Source: Altererythrobacter epoxidivorans (GTDB lineage: Bacteria; Pseudomonadota; Alphaproteobacteria; Sphingomonadales; Sphingomonadaceae). Taken from it: a stretch of 64,000 nt of DNA. The notes below the pieces were generated by a model that was not told where the DNA came from, did no database searches, and saw nothing but the letters and a program-made list of their open reading frames with translations. How positions within the stretch are numbered: the stretch's first letter is position 1; each line of letters begins with the position of its first letter. Shown here piece after piece: positions 18,955 through 26,901 of the stretch. Where the stretch lies: positions 310,001 to 374,000 of the forward strand of contig NZ_CP012669.1 in the NCBI RefSeq assembly GCF_001281485.1, read 5' to 3'. A program made the position numbers and the translations under genes.

Positions 18955-19749
18955 TCAACGCCCTTTCCACTTTCCTTCGCGCTTTTCGATGAAGGCGGCC
19001 ATGCCTTCATGCTTGTCCTCGCTTGCAGTCAGGATCTGGAAAATACGGCGTTCGATGATCAGCCCCTGTTCCAGGCTGGTTTCGAAGGCTGCGTTGACCA
19101 TTTCCTTGTTTGCGATCGCGGCCATCGGCGGCTTGCTGGCAATCGTCGCGGCGGTCTTGAGCGTTTCTTCGAGCAGGCTGCCGTGCGGAACGACGCGGGC
19201 GACGAGATTGCTGCGCTCGGCTTCCTCGGCACCCATCATCCGGCCGGTAAGGCACATTTCCATCGCTTTCGATTTGCCGATGGCTTTGGTCAGGCGCTGC
19301 GATCCGCCCATTCCCGGGGCGACGCCGAGGTTGATTTCCGGCTGGCCGAATTTTGCATTCTCGCTGGCGATGATGAAGTCGGCCATCATGGCAAGCTCGC
19401 ACCCGCCGCCCAGCGCAAAGCCATTGACCGCGGCGATCCACGGCTTGCGAGTTTTCCTGACGATCTCGCTCGTCCACGGGCTGAAGAAATCCTCGAGATA
19501 GAAGTCAGCCGCGGCCTTCTCGCTCATTTCCTTGATGTCGGCGCCCGCAGCGAAAGCTTTCTCGCCCGAGCCCGTCAGCACTGCACAGCGCTGGCTCGCA
19601 TCGGCCTGGTATTCGGCAAAAGCCGTGATCAACTCTCCCAGGACTTCCGAATTGAGCGCGTTAAGCGCTTGCGGGCGGTTGAGCGTGATGAGAGTGACGC
19701 CGTCATTGCCACTGGCATTGGTTTCGACGGTGATGTTTTCGTAGCTCAT
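18955..19749 (-). CDS. Enoyl-CoA hydratase (short-chain, crotonase family)
   Basis: 264 residues starting [20 protein letters not shown]. It hydrates trans-2-enoyl-CoA in valine/isoleucine or fatty-acid breakdown. Crotonase features are [15 protein letters not shown] (oxyanion hole 1), [20 protein letters not shown] (oxyanion hole 2), with the two catalytic Glu positions in GGGCELAMM and [14 protein letters not shown]. The C-terminus [17 protein letters not shown] is typical of EchA-type enzymes. The ATG at 19749 overlaps the stop of the 3-hydroxyisobutyryl-CoA hydrolase gene by four bases. A longer frame extends upstream but only reads through that neighbour. Confidence 0.92.
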   Translation of the reverse strand: MSYENITVETNASGNDGVTLITLNRPQALNALNSEVLGELITAFAEYQADASQRCAVLTGSGEKAFAAGADIKEMSEKAAADFYLEDFFSPWTSEIVRKTRKPWIAAVNGFALGGGCELAMMADFIIASENAKFGQPEINLGVAPGMGGSQRLTKAIGKSKAMEMCLTGRMMGAEEAERSNLVARVVPHGSLLEETLKTAATIASKPPMAAIANKEMVNAAFETSLEQGLIIERRIFQILTASEDKHEGMAAFIEKREGKWKGR

Positions 19750-20792
19750 AGGGGTTTCCATTCCTCGTCTGCGGGAAGCGGGGCAAAGATGCTGTCGAGC
19801 AGTTCCTCGCTCACGTCTTCGGGCGTTGCCGGGTCCCACTTGGGATCGTTCGTCTTGTCGGTGATCACGGCACGAACGCCCTCGGCAAAGTCGGGGCGGG
19901 TCAGCACGCGAGAGGCGATGCGATATTCCATCACCATGTTGTCCGCGAAATCGTCGAATTTCATGCTTTCCGCAAGCTGCCTCAGCGCAACCTTGCACGT
20001 CTGGGGACTCTTCGTGCCGAGCGTATCCCGCTCCTTCACCGCCCACTCGTCATCACTTGCCTCAAGGCTGGCGAGAATGTCCTCGTAACGGTCCGAGGCA
20101 AAGTGCTTCGCAATCTTGTCGGCATTGGCCTCGATCCGGGCCTTGGGCGGAGAACCCGGCATTTCCGCCAGCACGCCGCTGATACGTCCGGGCTTTTCGA
20201 TGATGCGCGACTTCGCTTCGGCGACCATGTCGCTGGGCAGATAGTGTGTCGCGATCCCAGCCCACAGGCATTCGGCCCCATCAAGGCGAGCGCCCGTCAG
20301 CGCAAGGAACTGGCCCAGCCTGCCCCCGAGACGCGAAAGGTGCCATCCACCGCCTACGTCCGGGAACAGTCCGATGCCGGTTTCGGGCATGGCGAAGCGG
20401 GTATTTTCGGTTGCCACACGGAATTTGCAGGGAAGGGCGATCCCGACCCCGCCGCCCATCGTGATGCCATCCATGAAAGCCACGATCGGCTTCGCATAGG
20501 TCATCATCTGGTGATTGAGCTGGTATTCATCGTGGAAGAACTTGCGGCCAGATACGCCGCCATCGTTGAGAGCAGAAATGCGCAGGAATGCAATGTCGCC
20601 GCCTGCACAGAAACCGCGACCTTCGGCATGGTCGAGGATTACCGCTTCGACCTCGTCATCTTCGGCCCATTGGGACAAGGCTGCACTCATCGCGTGGCAC
20701 ATGTCGAGCGTAAGCGCATGAAGCGCCTTGGGCCGGTTGAGCGAGATGTGGCCGACGCGGCCGTGTTTGTGGATCAGGACTTCGTCGGTCAT
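19746..20792 (-). CDS. 3-hydroxyisobutyryl-CoA hydrolase
   Basis: 348 residues, longer than a simple crotonase and matching HIBCH-type hydrolases, which release 3-hydroxyisobutyrate in valine catabolism. Markers are [63 protein letters not shown], and the C-terminal half with [21 protein letters not shown], which distinguishes HIBCH from hydratases. It lies between VOC and enoyl-CoA hydratase genes with four-base overlaps on both sides, inside the branched-chain operon. Confidence 0.92.
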   Translation of the reverse strand: MTDEVLIHKHGRVGHISLNRPKALHALTLDMCHAMSAALSQWAEDDEVEAVILDHAEGRGFCAGGDIAFLRISALNDGGVSGRKFFHDEYQLNHQMMTYAKPIVAFMDGITMGGGVGIALPCKFRVATENTRFAMPETGIGLFPDVGGGWHLSRLGGRLGQFLALTGARLDGAECLWAGIATHYLPSDMVAEAKSRIIEKPGRISGVLAEMPGSPPKARIEANADKIAKHFASDRYEDILASLEASDDEWAVKERDTLGTKSPQTCKVALRQLAESMKFDDFADNMVMEYRIASRVLTRPDFAEGVRAVITDKTNDPKWDPATPEDVSEELLDSIFAPLPADEEWKPL

Positions 20793-21184
20793 GCCGCTTT
20801 CCTATGTTCGATAAGGTCCCAACGGTTGCCGAAGGGATCGGTGAAGACGGCCACCGTGCCATATGCCTCGCTGCGGGGATTTTCCTCGAATGCCACCCCT
20901 CGTGCGCGGAAGCGTTCGTAACACGCGGCGAAATCGTCGGTTTCGAGGAAAAAACCTACACGGCCACCGGTCTGATTGCCGACGACCTTTTCCTGTGCCT
21001 CATCCGCTGCCTTGGCGAGGAGTATGTGCGAACCGTCGGCTGCGGCCACGACGACCCAGCGCTTGCCTTTGCCCATATCCGTATCCTCGACGACTTCGAA
21101 GCCGAGTGCTCCTTCGTAGAAGGCAATCGCCTCGTAGTAATCGGGTACGACCAGTGTAATCATCGACAGCTTGAGCATGTTCAT
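20789..21184 (-). CDS. VOC (glyoxalase-fold) family protein
   Basis: 131 residues with one vicinal-oxygen-chelate double module: LSMITLVVPDYYEAIAFYEGALGFEVVED at the start and FTDPFGNRWDLIEHR at the end, with VGFFLETDDFAACYERFRARGVAFEE between. The last metal-type Glu (LIEH) is present, but the first strand lacks the usual His, so metal binding may be incomplete. ATG 21184 is used; ATG 21178 is possible. It is embedded between isobutyryl-CoA dehydrogenase and 3-hydroxyisobutyryl-CoA hydrolase genes with ATGA overlaps, suggesting a helper role in the same pathway, for example epimerase-like or detoxifying; the function is unknown. Confidence 0.75.
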   Translation of the reverse strand: MNMLKLSMITLVVPDYYEAIAFYEGALGFEVVEDTDMGKGKRWVVVAAADGSHILLAKAADEAQEKVVGNQTGGRVGFFLETDDFAACYERFRARGVAFEENPRSEAYGTVAVFTDPFGNRWDLIEHRKAA

Positions 21185-22326
21185 TGGCGCAGCAGGTCGC
21201 GGCCAACGATCATACGCATGACCTGGTTCGTGCCTTCGAGGATCGAGTGTACGCGCAAGTCACGCCAGAAGCGTTCGATCGGGTATTCCCGGAGGTAACC
21301 GTAACCGCCGAACAGCTGGAGCGCGTTGTTGACGACGTTGCTGCCGCTGTCGGTCGCCAGGCGTTTCGCCATGGCGGAAAAGCGCGATTTGTCGGGTGCA
21401 TTCTCGGTAACCTTGCATGCCGCGAGGTAGAGCAATGCACGCGCCGCCTCCAGTTCGGTCGCCATGTCGGCGAGCATGAACTGCGTGTTCTGGAAATCGG
21501 CGATCGGTTGGCCGAATTGCTGGCGCTCTTTCGTATATTTCACCGCTTCGTCAAGGCAGCGCTGCGCACCCCCAAGCGAACAGGCGCCGATATTCAGGCG
21601 TCCACCATCGAGGCCGGCCATGGCAAAGCCGAAACCTTCGCCCTCGGCCCCGACGCGATTGGCGACCGGCACGCGGCAATCCTCGAAGATCAGTTGCGCC
21701 GTCGGCGAGGCGTTCCAGCCAAGCTTCTTCTCGGGCTTGCCGAAGCTGAGGCCGGGGGTGTCCTTCTCGACCACGAGGCAGGTAATGCCCTTCGATTTGT
21801 GGTCGCCGGTACGGACCATCACGACATAGATGTCGTTGAAGCCGCTGCCGCTGATGAACTGCTTCGTTCCGTTGAGCACGTAATGATCGCCGTCGAGCAC
21901 GGCTGTCGTCTTGAGGCCTGCAGCATCGGAGCCCGAGCCCGGTTCCGTCAGGGCATAGCTGGCGAGGTGCTCCATCGTGACGAGCCTGGGCAGGTATCTC
22001 GCCTTGAGATCGTCACTGCCGAAGCGGTCGATCATCCATGCTGCCATGTTGTGGATCGACACATAGGCGCTGGTTGCCGGGCAGCCGTAGGCCATGGCTT
22101 CCATGATCAGCGCGGCCTCGAGCCGGCCGAGCGCGATGCCGCCCGATTCCTCGGACACGTAGATAGCACCGAAGCCGAGTTCGCCTGTTTGCTGGATGAC
22201 GTCGCGCGGGAAATGCGATTTTTCGTCCCACTCGGCTGCGAAAGGGGTGATGTTGTCGGCGGTGAACCGCTGCGCCATTTCCTGGATCGCAAGCTGGTCG
22301 TCGGTAAGCTGGAATTGGGAAGTCAT
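21181..22326 (-). CDS. Acyl-CoA dehydrogenase, isobutyryl-CoA dehydrogenase-like
   Basis: 381 residues, FAD-dependent. MTSQFQLTDDQLAIQEMAQRF is the N-terminal helical domain, YALTEPGSGSDAAGLKTTA the flavin/substrate motif, and HSILEGTNQVMRMIVGRDLL the C-terminal segment with the catalytic Glu next to GTN. The pattern matches ACAD8-type enzymes, which oxidise isobutyryl-CoA to methacrylyl-CoA. That reading fits the neighbours: hydratase and 3-hydroxyisobutyryl-CoA hydrolase carry out the next two steps. The stop overlaps VOC, and the start overlaps the deacetylase gene, each by four bases. Confidence 0.9.
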   Translation of the reverse strand: MTSQFQLTDDQLAIQEMAQRFTADNITPFAAEWDEKSHFPRDVIQQTGELGFGAIYVSEESGGIALGRLEAALIMEAMAYGCPATSAYVSIHNMAAWMIDRFGSDDLKARYLPRLVTMEHLASYALTEPGSGSDAAGLKTTAVLDGDHYVLNGTKQFISGSGFNDIYVVMVRTGDHKSKGITCLVVEKDTPGLSFGKPEKKLGWNASPTAQLIFEDCRVPVANRVGAEGEGFGFAMAGLDGGRLNIGACSLGGAQRCLDEAVKYTKERQQFGQPIADFQNTQFMLADMATELEAARALLYLAACKVTENAPDKSRFSAMAKRLATDSGSNVVNNALQLFGGYGYLREYPIERFWRDLRVHSILEGTNQVMRMIVGRDLLRQ

Positions 22327-23297
22327 TCGGTGTCCAGTTTGGCTTTGATTACGCGTGTCTCGAACAGGTAAGTCATCATACCAGTCGAGATCCAGATGGG
22401 GGATAGTGGAGGCGGCACGTCCTTCTCCCACGCCATCGACCCCGTCAAGGTACCCCATGCATAAGGAACATCGGGCTCTGCAGACGCGATCAGATCGCGA
22501 TATGCTTCGTCGGGGCTGATGATGCGCCAGCCATGCTTGCGCATCTCGGCGACCAGGTCGGGCAGGAACAGCGCGGCGAGATCGGTTTCGTGCAGGAGCA
22601 GGACGTGCGCGGGTGAGCGCCCCAGCGTGTCGCGCGCAAGCTGGTCGTGATACTCGAGCGCGCTCATCTGCGCCGCAATATAAAGCCGACGCAGCTGCTT
22701 CATGTCTATCGGCTTGCCCTGTTCCTGCGCGGCGATTGTCAGGAACTCGAGATGCCAGTCCGAGCCGTCGGCAGTGACGTAGCCATTGGCGAGGCCGCGC
22801 TCCTTCAGCCCTGCACGCACCGCATCGCGCTTCGCTTTGTTGCCAGCGCCTTCGTCGAGATAGGGAAATCGAAACCAGGGCCGATAACCGGCCCGACCGC
22901 GAAGCCAATCTTCTGCGCGGTCAATATCGGCGAGGTAGTCCTCGGCAGTGCTCTTGCTGAGGTGTTGGTGGCTGAAACTGTGATTGGCGATGACATGGCC
23001 TGCCGCAACATAGGCGCTGATATGTGCCTCGCCATCGGCGCCATCGGGCGTGTCCAGTCGGCCCGGATTGATGAAGAACGCGACCTGCCCGACCGAGGCG
23101 TCGCGCAAGGCGGCGAGGATCTTCTCGGTGCGCTCCTGGGGCGTGAAAAAGGCACCCTTCTGGCGCGGGATATCGTCGAAGGTCAGCGCTACGCGCTTGT
23201 CGTCCTGCGGCGATGCGGGGTCCTGCGCGCCTAGGGGCCCGCAGAGGGCCAAGGCGGCCAGCCAGAGCGCCGCTGCCCAACGAAAAATCCTATTCAT
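22323..23297 (-). CDS. Exported NodB-type polysaccharide deacetylase family protein
   Basis: 324 residues. A Sec signal peptide (MNRIFRWAAALWLAALALCGPLGA) cleaved near residue 24-25 sends it to the periplasm. The NodB domain has VALTFDDIP (metal-binding Asp), NHSFSHQHLS (the two metal His) and RFPYLDEG (motif 3), so the metal centre looks intact. It probably removes acetyl groups from a cell-wall or capsular glycan. Its place in an operon of branched-chain acyl-CoA enzymes is unexpected. ATG 23297 overlaps the RidA stop by four bases; this start is fixed by the signal peptide. Confidence 0.85.
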   Translation of the reverse strand: MNRIFRWAAALWLAALALCGPLGAQDPASPQDDKRVALTFDDIPRQKGAFFTPQERTEKILAALRDASVGQVAFFINPGRLDTPDGADGEAHISAYVAAGHVIANHSFSHQHLSKSTAEDYLADIDRAEDWLRGRAGYRPWFRFPYLDEGAGNKAKRDAVRAGLKERGLANGYVTADGSDWHLEFLTIAAQEQGKPIDMKQLRRLYIAAQMSALEYHDQLARDTLGRSPAHVLLLHETDLAALFLPDLVAEMRKHGWRIISPDEAYRDLIASAEPDVPYAWGTLTGSMAWEKDVPPPLSPIWISTGMMTYLFETRVIKAKLDTE

Positions 23298-23680
23298 GCG
23301 AGTATTGCTTCCGCTTCGATTTCGATCTTCCATTCCTTCCGGCAAAGCCACGAAACGCCGACCATAGTGGCAGCCGGTCTTGCCTCGCCGAAGAAGCGCG
23401 CGTGGACTTCGCCGACCGCACCCTGATCGTCGAAATCGGTCAGGAACATTCGCGTGCGAACCACATCGTCGGCACATCCTCCGAGCTGCTCGATCGCACG
23501 AAGGATCAGGGTGAAGCAGCGCTCGGCCTGTTCAGCGACACCCCCTGCCGTCGACGTGCCATCATCCTCTATCGGCCCGGTGCCAGCGACCTTTATGGTG
23601 TCCCCGACCCGGATCGCGCGCGAAAAGCCGAATTGTTCCTCGAACGGTGAACCCGAGAAGGCATGCTTTCGTGCCTGCAT
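23294..23680 (-). CDS. RidA-family protein (imine deaminase-like)
   Basis: 128 residues of the YjgF/YER057c/UK114 fold. Family signs are VGDTIKVAGTGPIEDDG, EQAERCFTLILRAIEQLGG, DDVVRTRMFLTDFDD and ARPAATMVGVSWL; the Arg of VVRTRMF is where RidA binds substrate. The usual C-terminal E of RidA active sites is present in the IEIEAEAI strand. RidA enzymes hydrolyse reactive enamines/imines from PLP enzymes and thereby protect branched-chain amino-acid metabolism, which fits this operon. It starts eight bases after the I78 inhibitor stop. Confidence 0.85.
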   Translation of the reverse strand: MQARKHAFSGSPFEEQFGFSRAIRVGDTIKVAGTGPIEDDGTSTAGGVAEQAERCFTLILRAIEQLGGCADDVVRTRMFLTDFDDQGAVGEVHARFFGEARPAATMVGVSWLCRKEWKIEIEAEAILA

Positions 23681-23688
23681 GGGACCGA

Positions 23689-23991
23689 TCAGCCGCAGCT
23701 GATCTTCGTGATGGTCATCTCGCGGTCATAGGACACGTTCAAGCGGTCCTTGCGGTAGTCCATCGTGACTGCCGAATCCGGCGGTATCCAGCGCAGCTTT
23801 GCAGCACCTGACTCATTCAGCAGGATCGCGCCGCTTTCAGCCGTCGCCTTGTGCCCGATGTGCCCTTGCAGGCCTGAGGCGTCGCAAACGCCGTCGCCCA
23901 TCACTTGCGGCGGGTCCTGAGGAGTCTCCATGGCAGGGGTTGTACATGCAACTGCCATCGAAGCCATCGACAGGGCGACCAGAATTCGCAT
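23689..23991 (-). CDS. I78-family peptidase-inhibitor-like lipoprotein
   Basis: 100 residues. MRILVALSMASMAVAC is a lipoprotein signal with C16 as the probable lipidated residue. The mature part fits the I78 (AFLEI elastase inhibitor) domain: CDASGLQGHIGHKATAES, then AAKLRWIPPDSAVTMDYRKD and DREMTITKISCG with two cysteines able to form a disulfide. These domains are small periplasmic inhibitor-like proteins in proteobacteria. ATG 23991 is chosen for the signal peptide; a longer frame to 24030 lacks meaning. It is the first gene of a same-strand run with RidA. Confidence 0.8.
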   Translation of the reverse strand: MRILVALSMASMAVACTTPAMETPQDPPQVMGDGVCDASGLQGHIGHKATAESGAILLNESGAAKLRWIPPDSAVTMDYRKDRLNVSYDREMTITKISCG

Positions 23992-24075
23992 GGGAATCTC
24001 CTTCTTTGGGTGTGCGAATGCGCGCAGCAATGCGAGATTAGGCGATAAGGGCAGCGTTGTCTCTGGTCGATAGTG

Positions 24076-25098
24076 TCAGGAGCGGGCGGTGCTCGCCCGG
24101 GCGATCAGGTCCACCGGCGCAAGCGACGCTTCTCCGTCGGGTTCTTCTTCCAGAACCCGCGCGATCAGCTGCCTGCCTGCTTCTTCGAGGTCGGGCTTGA
24201 TCGTCGTGAGCGGAGGGCTCGCATGGGCAGTCGCCGCAAGGCCATCGTATCCCACGATCCCGACTGCACCGGGAACGTCGATACCGTGCTGCGTCAATGC
24301 TTCCGAAGCACCGAGAGCGATGAAGTCGCAGGCTGCGAAGATGGAATCGAATTCGGCGCCTGTTTCGATCAGGCGGGCAACGGCATCGCGGCCCTGTTCG
24401 AAACGGTCGTTGGTGCTCACATCGCGCATGATCAGCGCCTCACCGCCGAGCTCACCCAAGGCCTCGCAAAACCCTTCGTAGCGTTCCTGGAATTGCCGCT
24501 GGGTGCATTCGACCGGCCCGATGAAGGCTGGCTTGCGATACCCTTGCGCCCAAAGATGCTGCGCGGCCATGCGGCCTCCGGCGCGGTTGTCCGACCTGAC
24601 CGAGTGCGCTTCTTCATAGGGAAGGCCCCAGCAGATCGAATGATCGTCGCGCTGCAGGATGGGGCGAAAATAGTCCCAAGCCTCTGCGTTTTGCGTCGTC
24701 CCGAGGACGATCATTGCATCGGCATCGCGCTGTTCGACATATCGGCCATAGAATTCATCGGGCGACGACTGGAACGAGACAAGCGTTTCATACCCGCGCG
24801 CCGATGCTGCGCGGCAGACACCGCCCAGGAGCGCATAGGTGAACGGATTGACTTCCTGAGCGCTATCCTCGGCGCGGGTGATAAGGACCACGGCGAGAAC
24901 CCCCGTCTGGCCGCTGCGTAGCCGCGAAGCACGCTTGTCGGGGAGGTAATCGAGCGCTTCTGCCGCGGCCATCACGCGGGCGCGGGTTTGCTCGCTGATA
25001 CGGGTGGAGCCGGTGAACACACGGCTCACGGTCGATTGGCTGACACCCGCTTTTTCCGCGACGTCCCAGGCGGTGCTTTTACGGATTGCGCGGTCCAT
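24076..25098 (-). CDS. LacI-family transcriptional regulator
   Basis: 340 residues. The N-terminal HTH is STAWDVAEKAGVSQSTVSRV with the hinge LDYLPDKRASRLRSGQTG; the rest is a periplasmic-binding-protein-like sensor domain ending ISGY-type QLIARVLEEEPDG. LacI-family proteins usually sense sugars or nucleosides. Neighbours on both sides are convergent in role with respiration or amino acids, so no effector can be inferred. A perfect 7-1-7 palindrome 45 bases upstream is a likely operator of this protein. Confidence 0.88.
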   Translation of the reverse strand: MDRAIRKSTAWDVAEKAGVSQSTVSRVFTGSTRISEQTRARVMAAAEALDYLPDKRASRLRSGQTGVLAVVLITRAEDSAQEVNPFTYALLGGVCRAASARGYETLVSFQSSPDEFYGRYVEQRDADAMIVLGTTQNAEAWDYFRPILQRDDHSICWGLPYEEAHSVRSDNRAGGRMAAQHLWAQGYRKPAFIGPVECTQRQFQERYEGFCEALGELGGEALIMRDVSTNDRFEQGRDAVARLIETGAEFDSIFAACDFIALGASEALTQHGIDVPGAVGIVGYDGLAATAHASPPLTTIKPDLEEAGRQLIARVLEEEPDGEASLAPVDLIARASTARS

Positions 25099-25142
25099 TT
25101 GCGCGAGGCCCCTCTCTCCGCGCCCTTTCCGGGCGCTGTGCC

Positions 25143-25157
25143 GTGCATATTATGCAC
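25143..25157. promoter_or_regulatory. Perfect palindrome upstream of lacI-type gene
   Basis: GTGCATA-T-TATGCAC, a 15-base perfect inverted repeat with a single central base, located 45 bases before the LacI-type start codon (25098, minus strand). Size and symmetry suit a regulator operator, probably autoregulatory. No T tract follows, so it is not a terminator. Confidence 0.5.
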
Positions 25158-25196
25158 AAGGCCGCGGAGTGGCAATCTCTGGAGCGGCAGCTTTGC

Positions 25197-26510
25197 TCAG
25201 ATGGCCGAACTGAATCGCCGTTCCGACTGCGCCCTGTAGGGATCGATCAAGGCAGCGATGGTCCGCGCATAGGGCAGGCCGCGCGTCGGAATGGTCAAAT
25301 CGTCTCCGTCGAGCGAAGCGAGGCCGCGAACGGTGAAGGGGCATAATCGCGGCGCGATTTCTGCGCGGATATTGGCGGGAAGCCGGGCGTGCCCGTGGCA
25401 CAGCAGCTTCTCGATCAGTTGTCCCCGCAACCGGTCGTCAGCGCTGCGCAGGACGCCGTGCTTGGCCGTCAACTGCCCCTGCGATGCCATCATCCGGTAT
25501 CGCCCGCTGTTCTTCTCGTTCTGGACGAGCAGGTCGGGAAAGCTGCTGATCGAGGACGATCCGAGGCCTATCAGCACCGGCGCGTCATCGTCGGTAAAGC
25601 CCTGGAAATTGCGGTGCAGCTTACCTTCCATCGCGGCGTGGGCAATTGGATCGCCGCCCGGGCGGGCAAAGTGGTCGAAGCCGACTGGCGTGTAGCCGTG
25701 GGTCGCAAGATAGATGTACCCAAGCTCTGCCATCGCGAACCTTTCTTCCTGATCGGGAAGGGCGGAGGCGTCGATGACCTTCTGGCGCGGCACGATGTGC
25801 GGAACATGGGCGTAACCGAACAGGGCGACGCGATCTGCGCCGAGCACGCGGGTGCGCTGCAGGCTGTCGACCAAGTCTTCGCGCGTCTGGCCGGGGAGGC
25901 CGTACATCAGGTCGAAATTGAGCGAGGATACCCCGGCACCGCGTAGCCGGTCGACGGTATGGACGATCAGGTCTTCGCTCTGCACCCGCCCGATCGCCTG
26001 CTGACAATGCAATGCGAAGGTCTGCACACCCAGGCTTGCACGCTGGATACCCACGCGCCCGATGGTGCGCGCCCATTTATCGGTCATGCCGCGCGGATCG
26101 AGTTCGATCGACCAGACCGGATCCTCGATCGCGAACGCTGTGGTAAGAGCTTCGACGAGCTGTTCGAACTCTTCGGGAGAGATCGCATTGGGACTACCGC
26201 CGCCAAATGCCACGCGCTTGACGCGGGTCTTGCCGCCGACAAGTCCGGCGACCGTATCGATCTCTTTATGCAGGGCGGCGAGATAGCTTTCCAGGCGATG
26301 CCGCCTTCCGGCAGCACCCGTATTACAGCCGCAATAATAGCAGATTTTCTCGCAAAACGGGATGTGGACATAGAGCGAAATGTCGCCGCTCGTTCGCTCC
26401 AGCGCATCGCGATAGACGCCGGGTGGCACCTCGCCGAATTCGGCAGCGGTGGGATAGCTGGTGTAACGCGGAACGGGCGTTGCGAGTAGGTCGGGATGAT
26501 AAGGCCACAT
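25197..26510 (-). CDS. hemN: Oxygen-independent coproporphyrinogen III oxidase
   Basis: 437 residues, radical-SAM enzyme converting coproporphyrinogen III to protoporphyrinogen IX without oxygen, in the cytoplasm. The cluster motif is CEKICYYCGCNTGA (Cys-x3-Cys-x2-Cys plus the HemN-specific extra Cys), near residue 53. YTSYPTAAEF at the start and PGQTREDLVDSLQ are also typical of true HemN rather than HemW. It follows the cco cluster, and an imperfect FNR-type site lies 36-49 bases upstream, so microaerobic induction is expected. It supplies haem for the cbb3 oxidase when oxygen is scarce. Confidence 0.94.
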   Translation of the reverse strand: MWPYHPDLLATPVPRYTSYPTAAEFGEVPPGVYRDALERTSGDISLYVHIPFCEKICYYCGCNTGAAGRRHRLESYLAALHKEIDTVAGLVGGKTRVKRVAFGGGSPNAISPEEFEQLVEALTTAFAIEDPVWSIELDPRGMTDKWARTIGRVGIQRASLGVQTFALHCQQAIGRVQSEDLIVHTVDRLRGAGVSSLNFDLMYGLPGQTREDLVDSLQRTRVLGADRVALFGYAHVPHIVPRQKVIDASALPDQEERFAMAELGYIYLATHGYTPVGFDHFARPGGDPIAHAAMEGKLHRNFQGFTDDDAPVLIGLGSSSISSFPDLLVQNEKNSGRYRMMASQGQLTAKHGVLRSADDRLRGQLIEKLLCHGHARLPANIRAEIAPRLCPFTVRGLASLDGDDLTIPTRGLPYARTIAALIDPYRAQSERRFSSAI

Positions 26511-26530
26511 GCGTAGCCTGATGGATGCGA

Positions 26531-26752
26531 TCAGCCCTTGCGTCTTTGCGCTGAATCAAATTGTTTGCGGCAATTGCCCGCATGACAACCCTTGGTTTCG
26601 CACGGTGCCGGGGCTTCGTCGTCCCGATCGCCAAGCGGAATTTCGATCGATCCGCCATTGCACAGTGCGACCCTCAGCGCATTTTCCGGTGCGGGCAGGG
26701 GACCGGTCAGCACCGGGATCATCGTCGCAATGCCGAAGATGAGGCTCTTCAC
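26531..26752 (-). CDS. Small exported cysteine-rich protein of the cco cluster
   Basis: 73 residues, GTG start overlapping the ccoS stop by four bases (GTGA). The N-terminus MKSLIFGIATMIPVLTGPLP looks like a signal or membrane anchor. The remainder has RVALCNGGSIEIPLGD and a compact CETKGCHAGNCRKQ block, Cys-x3-Cys-x4-Cys with an adjacent His, which could bind metal or form disulfides. I know of no assigned function. Its coupling to ccoS, after the copper ATPase and assembly factors, suggests a role in copper or haem delivery to cbb3 oxidase. Real-gene status rests on the overlap, signal sequence and cysteine pattern. Confidence 0.7.
   Translation of the reverse strand: MKSLIFGIATMIPVLTGPLPAPENALRVALCNGGSIEIPLGDRDDEAPAPCETKGCHAGNCRKQFDSAQRRKG
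26546..26559 (-). promoter_or_regulatory. Imperfect FNR/FixK-type site before hemN
   Basis: Read on the minus strand: TTGATTCAGCGCAA, matching TTGA-N6-TCAA at 7 of 8 positions, 36-49 bases before the hemN ATG. It overlaps the 3' end of the cysteine-rich gene, so hemN may have its own promoter besides read-through. Confidence 0.5.
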
Positions 26753-26901
26753 AATTCGTCATCCTCGTCGTCGATCAGGATGCGGTGCGCCGCACCGTCG
26801 AGATCCTCGAACTGGTTGTTCTTCATGGCCCAGAAAAAGGCGCCCAGACCAAGCAGGCCCATGCCGAGCGCGATCGGGATGAGGAAGGTAAGTCCGGTCA
26901 C
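26749..26901 (-). CDS. ccoS: cbb3 oxidase maturation protein CcoS
   Basis: 50 residues with a GTG start. One membrane helix (LTFLIPIALGMGLLGLGAFF) is followed by WAMKNNQFEDLDGAAHRIL, the CcoS signature, and an acidic tail. CcoS is needed to insert cofactors into the cbb3 oxidase. Start overlaps the ccoI stop (GTGA at 26898-26901) and its stop overlaps the next GTG, so the three genes are translationally chained. Size and position are standard for the family. Confidence 0.93.
   Translation of the reverse strand: MTGLTFLIPIALGMGLLGLGAFFWAMKNNQFEDLDGAAHRILIDDEDDEL

Noticed and set aside
19750..20046. N-terminal extension of the enoyl-CoA hydratase
   Set aside because: The extra region reads through the 3' part of the 3-hydroxyisobutyryl-CoA hydrolase gene in another frame and has no family similarity; ATG 19749 gives a normal crotonase start.
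22327..22908. Long N-terminal extension of isobutyryl-CoA dehydrogenase
   Set aside because: Arg-rich, lies entirely over the deacetylase gene; the dehydrogenase family begins at MTSQFQLTDDQ (22326).
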